DNA from: an uncultured Clostridia bacterium
GTDB taxonomy: Bacteria > Bacillota > Clostridia > Christensenellales > Borkfalkiaceae
Length of the DNA: 43,462 nucleotides
Reading direction: 5' to 3'
Assembly (NCBI GenBank): GCA_947626935.1
Contig: CANQUD010000017.1
Span: 1 to 43,462, forward strand
The notes under the pieces were generated by a model. It saw only the letters and a program-made list of their open reading frames with translations, made no database searches and was not told the DNA's origin. Made by a program: the position numbers and the translations under genes. Positions 14,185-21,656 of this stretch are shown here, one piece after another. Position 1 is the first letter of the stretch. Every line of letters starts with the position of its first letter.

Positions 14185-16431
14185 TTAAATAAACACCTCG
14201 ATGGGTTTCCACACATTTCTGTTTGTCACATCCTCTGACCAAATAGTGTTGGATAGGTAGAGCTGTGCTCCGACGGCGCGGACAAACCCCCACTTGATTT
14301 CGGGATGGCGCGATGCGTATTCCTTCAAAGCCTCAAATTTACAAGGTGCATACTTATCGATATTATTTGAACTGCCCTCTGCCGTCATGCCGCCTTTTGC
14401 TTCGATGATCCATACGTCGCCATTTGTCAATTTTATGATATAGTCCGGATAAAAATTCCCGCGACGGAACGCCATTCGATAAACGATGCTGAAATATTCG
14501 TCACCTTTATCTCCGTTTTTGTAGCACCATTCGACGGGATCGTAATTCTCACACCATTGTTCAAAAGAAATTTCCGTAAACGTGCGCTTGGGCTGGATCA
14601 GAATATTGCTCCCGTAATCCACAAACACATTTTTCTGCATGATTTTTGCGCTTCCCATGCGTTTGTGTTGCTTGTAATATTGTTCCCTCGGGATGCACCA
14701 ATCCGACGAAATAATGTCGGCTTCCTCAATATCACCGATACGTTCTGCGCTGATATCGCTGAAAACAGAGATGAGCCGATCGCGGTTGTTTACGAGAAAC
14801 GCGTTATATTCACGCAAACCCATGTTGTCTATCAGCTTATTCTCTCTTTCAAAGTCGATTTCTTCTTGTGACAATAAGGACATCTGCGTATCCAAAGGTC
14901 CGAACAACACACGCAAAGCATTATTGGAAATACTCTCGTCAACTTTGATCGCCCGCGCGATCCGACGTTTTGCATCCCTGATGATAAAACCGTCGTCATG
15001 GTTGTCGATTTGATGTTCTCCGCCAAAAATATGATTGAGGGTGCGAATATCATGCGTCGTTCTTGCCACGCCTTCAATTGCTTCCGCTTTCAATTTCGTT
15101 CCGAAAACATAGCCTCTACTCCTTTCCATTTCACGCCTATCCAATTTGCCGTTGCGGTCGAGATCGCAGTCCTGAAGCATTTGCTCCCGAATAACTTTCA
15201 CAACTGCCTCGGGATTTACGGCATAACGGTCACTTCCGTTGAGCGTCTCTTTCTGCAAAAGGATACTCGGCGCATTCGGCTTGCGTTTATAGAGATAAGT
15301 ATAGAAAGAATCGTTGATGCTACTTGTAAGGCCCTCAACATACTCGCTGTCGAGCGTATACACATAGCAATTGTCGATCAGAGGACAATCATAATGTTTC
15401 CGCTCCGGCATACGGCGGACACGTCCGATCGTCTGAATATTGAAACGTTCCGTTCCGCCTTCACGCAACTTGACAAGTATTTTTGCGCGAGGGCAGTCCC
15501 AACCTGTTGCAATTGCTTGTTTGAACAGCAAGAAAGCATATTGTCCATCGAGTTTTTTGATCTCTTGCGGATCATCCGGATGATCTCCGCTGAACCAAGA
15601 GGCAACAAGTCCCGAATTTTGCGAATATCCCATATCGTCCAAAGCCCGCTTGACCCGCTCGATCCATTCTTCATATCCATTGGGGAATTGGATCAGGACC
15701 AGCGGTCTGATTTTTATCCCCCTGCGGTCATATTCGGCTTGAATTTCCTTACGTTTTTTGTCGGCAAGTTCCAAAAGCATAAGATCGTCATCGAGTTTGT
15801 TATTTTCTTCAATAGCAGCCGATACGCCCTCATTGATAGAAATGCCTGTTGCGATCAAGCCGGCCGCAATAACGTCGTCGTCTGAAACGATCTCCGTATG
15901 GTCCCCTTTGCTGACAGGGGTGGCGGATATACGCAAAACATGGCGGGGCTGTATATTGGCGATATACTCGTTCGCCGTATCCTGATACTTATGTTCTTCA
16001 TCGATCAACATAAAGATCTCTATACCGTTCGTATGGCAAAAGAGAACTTGCGCCATCAGATCGCGATGCTCGCCATCGCGAAGTACAAGATTGGAAGCGC
16101 GGTTGATTTTGTCCCAATTGATAAAGAATACTTTCCCGCGGGGATCGCTTTCGTTGATAAAAGCGTAAACATCGCCGTCCGGAATGCCCGAAATGACCTC
16201 GCAGAAACTGTCTTGCGATTGTTTTTCAAGTCCGCCTGCACCGGGACATAACCACAGAAAAACCGTATTGGGATTCTCATCCAAGTACTCATCGATGAAC
16301 CAACTTGCGATCACCGTCTTTCCGGAACCTGTTGGAGCAGAAAGGACGATCTCCTCATGGTCGGCGCATTTATGTAATAAATTGTTGACGCATTTCTCTT
16401 GAAACGGGTAATTTTTCGATCCGATATACAT
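14185..16431 (-). CDS. Type III restriction subunit (Res) 2, DExH helicase-nuclease
   Basis: This 748-aa SF2 translocase has a PD-(D/E)xK tail and is shorter than Res 1. Walker A APTGSGKT is at 32-39, motif II is DEEH (144-147) rather than DEAH, SAT is at 169-171, and TIGRVRRMP is motif VI. The C-terminal nuclease core is intact: YPDYII (about 661-666) followed by IIEAKGG with Glu677 and Lys679. The start ATG at 16431 shares one base with the methylase stop (TAATG), and AAGGAGA is the SD. The two subunits are thus translationally coupled and form one R-M complex. Sequence similarity to Res 1 is limited to the motifs, unlike the closely related Mod proteins. Confidence 0.85.
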   Translation of the reverse strand: MYIGSKNYPFQEKCVNNLLHKCADHEEIVLSAPTGSGKTVIASWFIDEYLDENPNTVFLWLCPGAGGLEKQSQDSFCEVISGIPDGDVYAFINESDPRGKVFFINWDKINRASNLVLRDGEHRDLMAQVLFCHTNGIEIFMLIDEEHKYQDTANEYIANIQPRHVLRISATPVSKGDHTEIVSDDDVIAAGLIATGISINEGVSAAIEENNKLDDDLMLLELADKKRKEIQAEYDRRGIKIRPLVLIQFPNGYEEWIERVKRALDDMGYSQNSGLVASWFSGDHPDDPQEIKKLDGQYAFLLFKQAIATGWDCPRAKILVKLREGGTERFNIQTIGRVRRMPERKHYDCPLIDNCYVYTLDSEYVEGLTSSINDSFYTYLYKRKPNAPSILLQKETLNGSDRYAVNPEAVVKVIREQMLQDCDLDRNGKLDRREMERSRGYVFGTKLKAEAIEGVARTTHDIRTLNHIFGGEHQIDNHDDGFIIRDAKRRIARAIKVDESISNNALRVLFGPLDTQMSLLSQEEIDFERENKLIDNMGLREYNAFLVNNRDRLISVFSDISAERIGDIEEADIISSDWCIPREQYYKQHKRMGSAKIMQKNVFVDYGSNILIQPKRTFTEISFEQWCENYDPVEWCYKNGDKGDEYFSIVYRMAFRRGNFYPDYIIKLTNGDVWIIEAKGGMTAEGSSNNIDKYAPCKFEALKEYASRHPEIKWGFVRAVGAQLYLSNTIWSEDVTNRNVWKPIEVFI

Positions 16432-18326
16432 TATTCCGCCGTCTCCTTTAATTCTTTTCCGAAGAATTCCTTCGGAATATATTTGAAGCCGATCTCGTTC
16501 AGCCGTTCCATTTCTTCCGAATTAAAAATGATATTTTGGTTGACCCAAATTATTTCAATTTGTTTATACGCCTCATTCCCCATAACATATTTGCGGAAAT
16601 CTTCTTTATTCATTACAAGCACGTTTTTGATGTTATCTACTTCGATACCGTTTTGCAATTCTATCATTTCTTTGATATGCATGCAAAGTGCGTTGCTCAA
16701 AAGATAATCTTCCGGTTTCCGCGGCGTCCATTCACATTTGAAATATTTAACATTGCAGATGAACCCGTCCGATTTTTTGATTTTTGCCAGTGTGGGATAT
16801 TGTTGACGTTTGACTTTTCGATATATGATTTTCTTGAGCGGTTTCCCTGTTGCCTTGGATATCGATTGTGCCTCGTCGTCCGGTTCATATATTTCTATTT
16901 CAACACCGTAATCCCCTTTCAGGGGTTTCCCGTTTATATCCCTGCCCTCGATAGAACAGACTGTACGAGGCCAAGTAACATACTTCGCAATACCGAGATC
17001 TTCCCATTCCGGATCGCCTTTTTGAAAACCTTGTTCCGTTAATTTCTTGGCGTCCGCCAGAGAAACCTCGTTATTCGTGACCATGATACAGCGGCGATGC
17101 CCGCCATCCTCGGCATTCAGAAGGTTGACTGCGTGGAGCGTAGTCCCTGAACCTGCAAAGAAATCAACAATGAGCGCATCCTTCCCGCGGTCACATGCAC
17201 GCAAGCATTCCAAGACCAAATATAGAGATTTCGGAAAAGAAAAGCGATTTCCGATCATATTCGCTATCAATTGCGAACCGGAATTATTTGCAAAAAAAGC
17301 AGGATTTTCCCAAACAGTTTTTCGGGTATACCATTGCTTGTTACGTTGAATATTGACTATGCCTCGGATCTTCACTGGGACCAGTTCATCAAGAATGTCC
17401 CCCACCGTATTGTACGCGAATCGCCATCTTCGCTCAATACCGTTTGCATCAATAGGCCACACTGTAAGTTCTGTGCCGTTTTGTTCATTGGCAGACGTCG
17501 GATGAAAATCATCCGACGGGACTTCTCCCGTTCTTACGACCCGATCAGACGTCGTATCTACAATGATCGGATAAAAACAATTCGGCGATCCTTGCCGCTT
17601 GGAGTTTTCTTTTCCCCAATCCCGAAACGGCGTCAATTCGCCCGAAAGATTTCTCCGTTCTTTTTGGATATATCCATTTTTATTAGGGAAAATGAAATAC
17701 GCATATTCGTGGCAAAAGGAGAAATTGCCTCCCTGAATGCCGCCGGGATTATGTACGACAGCAACGCAGTTTATGATATATTCCGAAAACATCTCGTGAA
17801 GCAATAAACCCAATGTATTCATCTCGTTTTCGTCAATTGCGCAGATGATGGCTCCGTTGGGAGAGAGCAGCTTCTTTGCAAGTGTTAATCTGCTTTCCAT
17901 CATAGACAGCCATTTGCTGTGACGATATGCGTCGTTGCCGTCAACATAATCGTTGTTATACTTCCAATCACGTGCGCCTGTATTATAAGGCGGATCGATA
18001 TAAATACAGTCAACTTTCCCCCTATGTGTCTTTTCCAAAAGATACAGGGCTTGCAGATTGTCGCCCTCAATGATATAATTCCAGGGAAGAGTTTTGTCCT
18101 TGCAAATGCGCCTCTCCGGATCCTCACGGAGTACGGGAATATTGTTTTGCAACATTTCATCGACTTCATCGGTATGTTTTTCAAACACAAGTCCGAATTT
18201 CTTTTCGCGTATGTGATTTTCTATCTCGTTAAAAGCACGAATCGACGCATCGTCGCTATGCGTCTTTTTCAGTTCTTCCAAAAATTCAAGCATTCTCTGC
18301 CGCTTTTTCTGCGATAAGTTAGGCAT
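16431..18326 (-). CDS. Type III DNA methyltransferase (Mod) 2, adenine-N6
   Basis: This 631-aa beta-class methylase is the modification and specificity subunit for Res 2. DPPY is at 111-114 and VDFFAGSGTT at about 386-395. The segment after DPPY (YNTGARDWKYNNDYVDG) and the segment after the AdoMet motif (LHAVNLLNAEDGGHRRCIMV) are identical to Mod 1. The roughly 170 residues between are unrelated in sequence, so the two enzymes should recognise different targets. It starts at 18326 with the SD AAGGAGA. A 193-base leader with its own extended -10 separates it from the acidic micro-ORF at 18520-18615. Confidence 0.9.
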   Translation of the reverse strand: MPNLSQKKRQRMLEFLEELKKTHSDDASIRAFNEIENHIREKKFGLVFEKHTDEVDEMLQNNIPVLREDPERRICKDKTLPWNYIIEGDNLQALYLLEKTHRGKVDCIYIDPPYNTGARDWKYNNDYVDGNDAYRHSKWLSMMESRLTLAKKLLSPNGAIICAIDENEMNTLGLLLHEMFSEYIINCVAVVHNPGGIQGGNFSFCHEYAYFIFPNKNGYIQKERRNLSGELTPFRDWGKENSKRQGSPNCFYPIIVDTTSDRVVRTGEVPSDDFHPTSANEQNGTELTVWPIDANGIERRWRFAYNTVGDILDELVPVKIRGIVNIQRNKQWYTRKTVWENPAFFANNSGSQLIANMIGNRFSFPKSLYLVLECLRACDRGKDALIVDFFAGSGTTLHAVNLLNAEDGGHRRCIMVTNNEVSLADAKKLTEQGFQKGDPEWEDLGIAKYVTWPRTVCSIEGRDINGKPLKGDYGVEIEIYEPDDEAQSISKATGKPLKKIIYRKVKRQQYPTLAKIKKSDGFICNVKYFKCEWTPRKPEDYLLSNALCMHIKEMIELQNGIEVDNIKNVLVMNKEDFRKYVMGNEAYKQIEIIWVNQNIIFNSEEMERLNEIGFKYIPKEFFGKELKETAE

Positions 18327-18465
18327 GGTATCTCCTTATTGCGCCGTTCGATATGAGCCAAAAAAGCCAATGTCACCTTTGACAATAAATATGTTGAGCT
18401 ACGTCTTCGGTTTGTTCTTCATTCCATTTGTGTTTTCTTCCTTGAATATTCATGACCGCACATCC

Positions 18466-18474
18466 ATTATAGCA
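18466..18474 (-). promoter_or_regulatory. Internal extended -10 promoter before mod 2
   Basis: TGCTATAAT on the minus strand, inside a 15-bp block (18466-18480) identical to 10107-10121 ahead of mod 1. No -35 consensus is visible. Confidence 0.45.
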
Positions 18475-18519
18475 CATTTCACGCCAAAAACACGAGAAAA
18501 TTTACAATTTTCGAGAAAT

Positions 18520-18615
18520 TTAATCGTCCTCGTCGTCCATGTCCATGAGGACCATATCTTCAAGCTGTGCGTCCTCGTCGTCGGTGTCGCCGAAGAGCCA
18601 ATCAAAAATACCCAT
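18520..18615 (-). CDS. Acidic 31-aa micro-protein heading R-M operon 2
   Basis: The product begins MGIFDWLFGDTDDEDAQLED and ends MDMDDEDD. It is a paralogue of the micro-protein at 10196-10291, with 27 of 31 residues identical and the four changes mostly conservative. There is no basic residue. The SD AGGAGA lies 5 bases before the ATG and the predicted mRNA starts about 15 bases upstream. Conservation of the frame, of its length and of its position first in both type III operons argues for a real product. Candidate roles are a DNA-mimic brake on the R-M enzymes, a co-regulator at the palindromic operator, or a leader peptide. All are inference. Confidence 0.7.
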   Translation of the reverse strand: MGIFDWLFGDTDDEDAQLEDMVLMDMDDEDD

Positions 18616-18636
18616 ATTGTCTCCTATGATAACCCT

Positions 18637-18645
18637 ATTATAACA
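18637..18645 (-). promoter_or_regulatory. Extended -10 promoter of R-M operon 2
   Basis: TGTTATAAT on the minus strand, 3 bp from the palindrome. The -35 position reads GCCGTC, so the promoter probably depends on the extended -10. Confidence 0.6.
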
Positions 18646-18648
18646 CGC

Positions 18649-18675
18649 CAAATATGACAGACGGCGTCATATTTG
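18649..18675. promoter_or_regulatory. Perfect palindromic operator of R-M operon 2
   Basis: CAAATATGAC and GTCATATTTG are perfect 10-bp arms around the 7-bp spacer AGACGGC. The palindrome covers the -35 region, as expected for a repressor or auto-regulator. The same element at the same distance lies ahead of R-M operon 1. Confidence 0.75.
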
Positions 18676-18691
18676 AAAAAGTTCTTCATGT

Positions 18692-18970
18692 TTATTCGGC
18701 GCACAAAAATTCTTCCACGTTTTGATAGACGACCTCGCCGTCTGTCGTGTTTTCACCGCGGTAGAGGACGGTGCGCTTTGTAATTTTCCCAAAACGGAAC
18801 TCCGCTTCGCGGCACTTCCTGTCGTCGAGCAAATTTTTATACTGCTCGGGAATGGACCGTTGCGCCTTGATCTCTTTCACGCGCTCCCCGAGTCGCTTGC
18901 GCTCTTCGATCTGAACACGCAAGGGCACGGCAAGTCCTTCCCGCAAATTTTCGTCCATTTTGCGCTTCAA
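18692..18970 (-). CDS. Small charged helical protein, unknown
   Basis: This protein of 92 aa (TTG start at 18970) or 88 aa (ATG at 18958) is rich in charged residues. An N-terminal amphipathic helix (VQIEERKRLGERVKEIKAQR) is probably coiled coil. No family is recognised. Neither start has an SD: the predicted transcript begins at about 18976, leaving a leader of 6 or 18 bases. It lies between the FtsH-like gene and R-M operon 2 and has its own promoter embedded in a fourfold 8-bp repeat, so it is tightly regulated. It could be a small DNA-binding or antitoxin-like protein. Confidence 0.5.
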   Translation of the reverse strand: MKRKMDENLREGLAVPLRVQIEERKRLGERVKEIKAQRSIPEQYKNLLDDRKCREAEFRFGKITKRTVLYRGENTTDGEVVYQNVEEFLCAE

Positions 18971-18974
18971 AAAG

Positions 18975-19028
18975 ATAACCCCATTATAACCCCCGTTTTA
19001 TTTTTTATCAAGGGGTTATAGGGGTTAT
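18975..19028. promoter_or_regulatory. Four 8-bp operator half-sites around the promoter of the small unknown gene
   Basis: ATAACCCC occurs at 18975-18982 and 18986-18993, and its complement GGGGTTAT at 19012-19019 and 19021-19028. The sites bracket both promoter hexamers, so this is likely a double operator for a dimeric regulator. Confidence 0.6.
18983..19011 (-). promoter_or_regulatory. Promoter of the small unknown gene
   Basis: TTGATA (19006-19011), a 17-bp spacer and TATAAT (18983-18988). Confidence 0.65.
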
Positions 19029-19064
19029 TTCGGAAAGATCTTTTTGTCAAGCGGACGGTCTCAT

Positions 19065-20456
19065 TTACTTCCGAATGCCGCCCAACTGCTCCAAAATCGG
19101 TTCGCAATCCTTCCTCTCAAGGATTTGTCTTTCAACAAGAATGGGAATGAGCCTCTGGATCAGAGTTTCGTTTTTTTCAATGATGGCTTTTGCTTTTTCA
19201 TAGCGCTCTTCGATGATTTCGTCAAACATTGTGTAAAGGCGTTCCGTCCACGCATCCGAGTAGCACATAATTTCCTCCCGTCTTTCCGAATAGCGATGGG
19301 AGAATCCCAACATGCCCCAGTCGGACATAGCAAAGAGAATATCGTCCACCAAAGTAAGGTCATACTTCACATTCTCGTAGAGCTTGTGCAAAACAACCTC
19401 TTCCGCCGCGTAGCCTCCGAGGCGTACGACGATCGCGTTCATGAAATCTGATTTGGAGTACAATCTTGCAGGGATATCCTCTTCCGCATCTTCTTCGTCC
19501 TCTTCTTCATCTTCATCGTAGTCGTAGTCATCGTCGTCATCGCCTCCTTTGTAGTCTGAATCGAAATCGGAAAATAGCCCGTTGAAGAAGTCGTTTCCCA
19601 CCGAATCACGATCCAAATTCAAAACATATCCCCCGTCATTCATCGTCTTTGCCACGACGAACGCGCCGATATTCCTGCACGCGCGGACCGCATCGTCCAT
19701 GGCAGACCGCGCACGCGGAATATCCTCGGCTTTGATTTCCGAAATGCGATCATGAATGAGTTTTTCGCTCACAAAACCGCTTTCATCCGACTGCAGAATA
19801 CATTCATTGACGAGTGTTTCGAGTCCTGCGCATGAAAAACCGTTTGTGAGTTTTGCGATCTCCTCCATAGCCAACGCAAATTGACAAGAAGAGCGATCTG
19901 CATACATCTTCAAAATCGCCTCCCGTGAAGAAAGCGTCGGATTCCCGATCCAAATTTTCTTGTCGATCCTTCCCGGGCGCGTGAGGGTTCCAGGCAATGC
20001 GTCGTAATGATTGCACGTCGCGATAAACACAATGTTCCCCGTGCTATCCATGCCGTCGATCAGGGTAAGCAGCTGTGCAAGGATCGTTTTGGAGCGATCG
20101 GTCACATACGCCTCATTCCGATTGGGGAGCACCTTATCGACCTCATCGAAAAAGATCATTGTAGGCTCTTTGCGCTTTGACGCCTTTGTAAATTCCCTTC
20201 GGATGCGCCTGCAGACCGCGGCTTCATTCTCCACATTGCCGAGGTCGATCTTGAAAATCTCCAATCCGCATACACTCGCCATGACTTTGGCAAACAGCGT
20301 CTTGCCCGTGCCTGTCTCGCCATAAAACACGATCCCCTTCGGTAACTTGGCGCCTTTCGCTTCATACTTTTCGCGATTGCTGAAAATTTCACATAGCCGC
20401 ATCAGCTCCTCTTTCTCTTGCTCGTACCCTGCAATGCTTTCAAATGTGTAGTTCAT
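19065..20456 (-). CDS. FtsH-like AAA+ protein lacking the zinc protease site
   Basis: This 463-aa protein has the FtsH domain order but no membrane segments. Walker A GETGTGKT is at 46-53, Walker B IFFDEVD at 101-107 and the second region of homology with RPGR at 160-163. The C-terminal part aligns with the M41 peptidase (ARLYSKSDFMNAIVVRLGGYAAEEVV, given here only as an anchor around 330-355). The zinc motif HExxH is replaced by RNIGA at about 261-265. An Asp/Glu-rich insert lies at about 306-327. It should be an ATP-driven unfoldase or scaffold without proteolysis. The start ATG at 20456 has the SD AAGGAGG. It is divergent from a WYL regulator, which may control it. Confidence 0.75.
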   Translation of the reverse strand: MNYTFESIAGYEQEKEELMRLCEIFSNREKYEAKGAKLPKGIVFYGETGTGKTLFAKVMASVCGLEIFKIDLGNVENEAAVCRRIRREFTKASKRKEPTMIFFDEVDKVLPNRNEAYVTDRSKTILAQLLTLIDGMDSTGNIVFIATCNHYDALPGTLTRPGRIDKKIWIGNPTLSSREAILKMYADRSSCQFALAMEEIAKLTNGFSCAGLETLVNECILQSDESGFVSEKLIHDRISEIKAEDIPRARSAMDDAVRACRNIGAFVVAKTMNDGGYVLNLDRDSVGNDFFNGLFSDFDSDYKGGDDDDDYDYDEDEEEDEEDAEEDIPARLYSKSDFMNAIVVRLGGYAAEEVVLHKLYENVKYDLTLVDDILFAMSDWGMLGFSHRYSERREEIMCYSDAWTERLYTMFDEIIEERYEKAKAIIEKNETLIQRLIPILVERQILERKDCEPILEQLGGIRK

Positions 20457-20571
20457 ACTCGATTACCTCCTTGGTTTTCTTTCATTATAAACCAACTGCG
20501 GTGAAATGATATGACCGCAATATCGGAGAAAATTTTGCACCCTTTTTCGTGGGAACGTATGAAAAAATTGC

Positions 20572-20600
20572 TTGATTTTTGCCCCCTTTTCGGGTACAAT
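20572..20600 (+). promoter_or_regulatory. Promoter of the WYL regulator
   Basis: TTGATT (20572-20577), a 17-bp spacer and TACAAT (20595-20600). It places the start point near 20607 and excludes the upstream ATG at 20511. Confidence 0.7.
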
Positions 20601-20618
20601 AATTCTGTGAGGTCTACC

Positions 20619-21614
20619 ATGGATGAAAAAATTAAAATCAGTTTACCGAAAGTGACTTTGGAACTGCTGAAAAAAGACTGCCTGGATTTCAAGGTGGTAA
20701 AGGAAAGCGGTGCGCAAAACTTCAACGCCTTTATCAATACGCTGATCGCAAACTATTACGAAGCGTTCTCTGCGAACGAGGAAAATTTGTACGATGACAT
20801 CAAAGACGCCATCTCCGTGATCCCCGATTACTACAAGGAAAAGGTCTTTCAGGATGTCGTGAAGGTATTTGCAAAGCGTTCCGAGCAGATCGATGGGAAA
20901 AAGGATACCACCACCTTCTCCTTCAAGCCGACGAAAGTATCCGAAAAAGCTATTTTCTACATAGAAAATGTCATTCTAAAAAGCGAATCTCTCTCCTCTT
21001 TCTATCGAAGAATGTTCTTGGCGTACTCCCAAAAGACAAAAAACGAACGGGAAAAGATCATTTATGCGGAGAATTTTGCTCTTCTGCAGAAAGCGATCAA
21101 AAAGAATGTGCAGGTATGCCTCGTCCTCAAATCAGGAGAAGTGATGAAAGGCGTAAATCTGCACTCTGTGAGTCCCGCAAAAGACGAGCTGTTTAACTAT
21201 GTTTTGTTTTTCCGCGAAAAGAAAAACTTCACCGTGCGGCTTGCCTCTCTGCGCTCCGTATCACTTCTTTCGGAAAAGGCGGAGATCCCCCTGAAGAACG
21301 CTGCCCTGTTCGATCGCCAAGTCGCCTGCGGTGCGCAATACCCGATGTACAATACAGACGATGAGCCGATCAAAGTACAACTCAATGAGAAAGGAAAGAA
21401 ACTTTTTCAGAAAATCTATCTCTATCGCCCTATGCCCGTCAGTATCGAAGGAGACGTCTACACGTTTGATTGCTCTGCAAATCAACTTCTGTACTACTTT
21501 GAACGGTTCGGCGACAGCGCATTGATCCTTTCACCGAAAAGACTCGGCATTTTCATGCGAAACTATTATTACTTTGCTCTGAAAAAGTATAAGAGTCTCT
21601 ATAAGAACGCGTGA
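20619..21614 (+). CDS. RHH-WYL transcription regulator
   Basis: This 331-aa protein has an N-terminus that reads like a ribbon-helix-helix DNA-binding domain (about residues 4-50, IKISLPKVTLELLKK followed by FNAFINTLIANYY). A helical linker follows, and then a WYL-type sensing domain (about 165-235, VCLVLKSGEVMKGVNLHSVS). WYL proteins such as BrxR and CapW regulate phage-defence operons, often as repressors released by nucleic-acid ligands. RHH dimers bind short palindromes. Its position in the island makes it a candidate regulator of the divergent FtsH-like gene or of the R-M operators, but this is inference. The start ATG at 20619 has GAGG 6 bases upstream and fits the promoter. Confidence 0.7.
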   Translation: MDEKIKISLPKVTLELLKKDCLDFKVVKESGAQNFNAFINTLIANYYEAFSANEENLYDDIKDAISVIPDYYKEKVFQDVVKVFAKRSEQIDGKKDTTTFSFKPTKVSEKAIFYIENVILKSESLSSFYRRMFLAYSQKTKNEREKIIYAENFALLQKAIKKNVQVCLVLKSGEVMKGVNLHSVSPAKDELFNYVLFFREKKNFTVRLASLRSVSLLSEKAEIPLKNAALFDRQVACGAQYPMYNTDDEPIKVQLNEKGKKLFQKIYLYRPMPVSIEGDVYTFDCSANQLLYYFERFGDSALILSPKRLGIFMRNYYYFALKKYKSLYKNA

Positions 21615-21656
21615 AAATTGCGTTGCCCTTCTGCGCCCTGCGGGGAAGGAAGTTTA

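Noticed and set aside
18403-18483. 26-codon minus-strand ORF (MNIQGRKHKW...) between the micro-ORF and mod 2
   Set aside because: No SD, and no counterpart in the leader of mod 1.
20511-20618. Upstream start for the WYL regulator
   Set aside because: The stretch contains the promoter TTGATT-17-TACAAT, so it is not in the mRNA.
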